Below are positions 13,806-14,954 of a DNA stretch of 14,954 nucleotides, one piece after another. A program made the position numbers and the translations under genes. Below the pieces are notes generated by a model. That model worked only from the letters and a program-made list of their open reading frames with translations, made no database searches and was not told the origin of the DNA. The stretch comes from an uncultured Clostridia bacterium. Its GTDB lineage: Bacteria > Bacillota > Clostridia > Oscillospirales > Acutalibacteraceae. The DNA lies in assembly GCA_937901145.1 (NCBI GenBank), contig CALCHE010000102.1, positions 1 through 14,954 of the forward strand, in the 5' to 3' direction. Numbering within the stretch: position 1 is the stretch's first letter; every line of letters starts with the position of its first letter.

Positions 13806-14351
13806 ATGACCAAATCAATATATGAACAAACATCAGCGGTAATTAAAGAGCTTTGTGAAAAAGCAAAAATAAAAGCAGGTAACACCGTTGTTATAGGATG
13901 TTCAACAAGTGAGGTTGTCGGCTCTGTAATAGGAACAAATTCTAATTTTGAAATTGCAGGAGAAATTTTTAAGGCGCTTTACGATTACACGAAAAGCAAA
14001 GGTGTCTTCCTTGCAGTCCAGTGCTGTGAGCACTTGAATCGTGCCATTGTTACAGAGCAAAAAGCTGCACCCTTCTCAGAGTCTGTCAATGTAGTTCCTC
14101 AACCTAAAGCAGGAGGCTCACTTGCAACTCACGCATACAGAAGCTTTGATAACCCTGTTGTACTTGAGGAGATAAAGGCAGATGCCGGTCTTGATATCGG
14201 ATTGACTCTAATTGGAATGCATCTAAAAAAAGTTGCTGTTCCTTTAAGATTAGAAAACAATAAAATTGGTGAGGCACCTGTTGTTGCTGCTCGCACCCGT
14301 CCTAAATTTATCGGTGGTGAAAGAGCGGTTTATAACGAGGAATTTTTATAA
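13806..14351 (+). CDS. DUF436 / UPF0340 protein, YwlG-like (TIGR01440 family)
   Basis: A soluble 181-aa protein of a widely conserved Firmicutes family without an agreed function. Recognition rests on its strongly conserved blocks: VVIGCSTSEVVGSVIGTNSN, AVQCCEHLNRA, PQPKAGGSLATHAY, the HLKKVAVPLR stretch and the ARTRPKFIGGERA motif near the C-terminus. Length is typical. Two ATG codons are adjacent (13803 and 13806); the second has better spacing (7 nt) from the TGAGGA site, which overlaps the stop of the ECF-S gene. The close coupling with an ECF-S component suggests a link to that micronutrient's use, as inference only. The paired cysteines in AVQCCEHLNR and the many conserved polar residues hint at an enzyme. 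An intrinsic terminator follows 11 bp later. Confidence 0.9.
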   Translation: MTKSIYEQTSAVIKELCEKAKIKAGNTVVIGCSTSEVVGSVIGTNSNFEIAGEIFKALYDYTKSKGVFLAVQCCEHLNRAIVTEQKAAPFSESVNVVPQPKAGGSLATHAYRSFDNPVVLEEIKADAGLDIGLTLIGMHLKKVAVPLRLENNKIGEAPVVAARTRPKFIGGERAVYNEEFL

Positions 14352-14362
14352 TATATAACAGA

Positions 14363-14404
14363 ATCCCGTTGGATAAGCACTTGTTTATCCAACGGGATAT
14401 TTTT
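14363..14404 (+). terminator. Intrinsic terminator after the DUF436 gene
   Basis: ATCCCGTTGGATAA (14363-14376) pairs perfectly with TTATCCAACGGGAT (14385-14398) around an 8-nt loop, followed by ATTTTTG. It ends the ECF-S/DUF436 transcript. It also lies just past the end of the convergent kinase gene and its stem could slow transcription from that side, though no U-run follows on the minus strand. Confidence 0.95.
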
Positions 14405-14409
14405 GTTTA

Positions 14410-14954
14410 TCAGAATTTTACAGTAACAGTAGTTCCCTTACCGACTTCACTTTCAAGAGATACCTTGGCATTATGATACTGAACAGCATGCTTTACAATC
14501 GAAAGACCGAGACCTGTTCCGCCTGTTTCCTTTGAGTGGCTTTTATCAACTCTGTAAAACCTTTCAAAAATACGTCCCTGATGTTCGGGAGCAATACCGA
14601 TACCTGTATCTGTAACTGATATTTCAGCACATCCTGATTCCTTAGAAAGCTTTATATTAACTTTACCTCCGTCAACATTGTATCGGATTGCATTATCACA
14701 AATATTATAAACAATCTCATAAATATAACGTTGCACACCGCGTATTATACAAGACTCACCTTCAACAGTAAGAGCAACATTTTTCTTTGCCGCTGACGCC
14801 GCAAGAACTTCTGTAACCTCGTTTGCAACAGCCATAAGGTCTACGGATTCAGTTGCAATTTCATTGTTTTCATCAAGCTGTGAAAGGCGGATAATATCAT
14901 TTATAAGATTTACAAGTCGTGAAGCCTCTTTACGGATGTTACCGATAAACTTAC
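14410..14954 (-). CDS. PhoR/WalK-type sensor histidine kinase, C-terminal part (cut by window edge)
   Basis: The open frame continues beyond the window, so the ATG at 14835 is internal and not the start; the visible part is 181 residues. It opens with the second helix of a HisKA domain (FIGNIRKEASRLVNLINDII, then RLSQLDE). After it comes a complete ATPase domain with N box NICDNAIRYN, G1 box DTGIGI, F box FERFYRVDKSHSK and G2 box GGTGLGLSIVKH, ending at GTTVTVKF. The spacing and the RVDKSHSK stretch fit PhoR/WalK-like envelope or phosphate sensors. The phosphoacceptor histidine, sensor domain and partner regulator lie off the edge, so the stimulus cannot be said. It is convergent with the DUF436 gene. 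Confidence 0.93.
   Translation of the reverse strand, partial: KFIGNIRKEASRLVNLINDIIRLSQLDENNEIATESVDLMAVANEVTEVLAASAAKKNVALTVEGESCIIRGVQRYIYEIVYNICDNAIRYNVDGGKVNIKLSKESGCAEISVTDTGIGIAPEHQGRIFERFYRVDKSHSKETGGTGLGLSIVKHAVQYHNAKVSLESEVGKGTTVTVKF

Noticed and set aside
14410..14835. A complete 141-aa ATPase-only protein
   Set aside because: The frame stays open to the window edge and the upstream residues form a HisKA helix, so this is the end of a longer kinase.
1..14954. CRISPR arrays, tRNA or rRNA genes, insertion sequences, prophage or defence genes
   Set aside because: I looked for regular repeats, cloverleaf patterns, transposase motifs and phage proteins and saw none.

Overview
This window looks like chromosomal DNA of a low-GC, Gram-positive, anaerobic, gut-type Clostridia (Oscillospiraceae or Lachnospiraceae-like). 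The evidence is AT-rich sequence with strong AGGAGG-type ribosome binding sites, consensus TTGACA/TATAAT promoters with 17-bp spacers, rubredoxin, a CBS/DRTGG family II pyrophosphatase, an ECF transporter S component, a DUF436 (YwlG-like) protein and a GPH-type sugar symporter. No rRNA, tRNA, CRISPR array, insertion sequence or phage gene is visible. The assignment to Clostridia is inferred from gene content, not from a marker gene.

Layout. (1) 1-518, minus: the 5' end of nadA (quinolinate synthase) with a near-perfect promoter, then a 52-aa rubredoxin missed by length-limited gene calling. (2) 554-2685, minus: a manganese-type family II pyrophosphatase with regulatory CBS and DRTGG domains, preceded by an unrecognised single-pass membrane protein. 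(3) 2721-7871: a lactose/beta-galactoside module. A divergent AraC-type regulator faces a GPH-family symporter and a GH2 beta-galactosidase, which are separated by 11 bp or less and closed by a clear terminator. (4) 7935-9021, minus: a PQ-loop (SemiSWEET-like) small membrane protein, an SGNH-like protein that seems to lack catalytic residues, and a newly noted 43-aa ORF. (5) 9187-11519, plus: a complete CitA/DcuS-type sensor kinase and CitB/DcuR-type response regulator with no carboxylate transporter beside them. (6) 11520-13161, plus: a 197-bp structured intergenic region with a good promoter, a GT8 glycosyltransferase, and a VTT/TVP38-type membrane protein whose own N-terminus and start seem to be missing. 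(7) 13181-14404, plus: an ECF transporter S component plus DUF436 pair behind a promoter decorated with TGGTCA repeats, closed by a textbook terminator. (8) 14410 to the end, minus: the C-terminal part of a PhoR/WalK-type histidine kinase, cut by the window edge.

How the genes work together. The best-defined unit is the lac module: symport of a beta-galactoside, intracellular hydrolysis, and likely control by the divergent AraC protein. The orphan two-component system shares a 165-bp divergent promoter region with the SemiSWEET/SGNH operon, which makes that operon (and itself) its most obvious local target. I see no wholly new defence or mobile system. The points most worth checking are the broken start of the VTT gene, the structured region ahead of the glycosyltransferase, the TGGTCA repeat region ahead of the ECF-S/DUF436 operon, the SemiSWEET/degenerate-SGNH pair and the 43-aa ORF.
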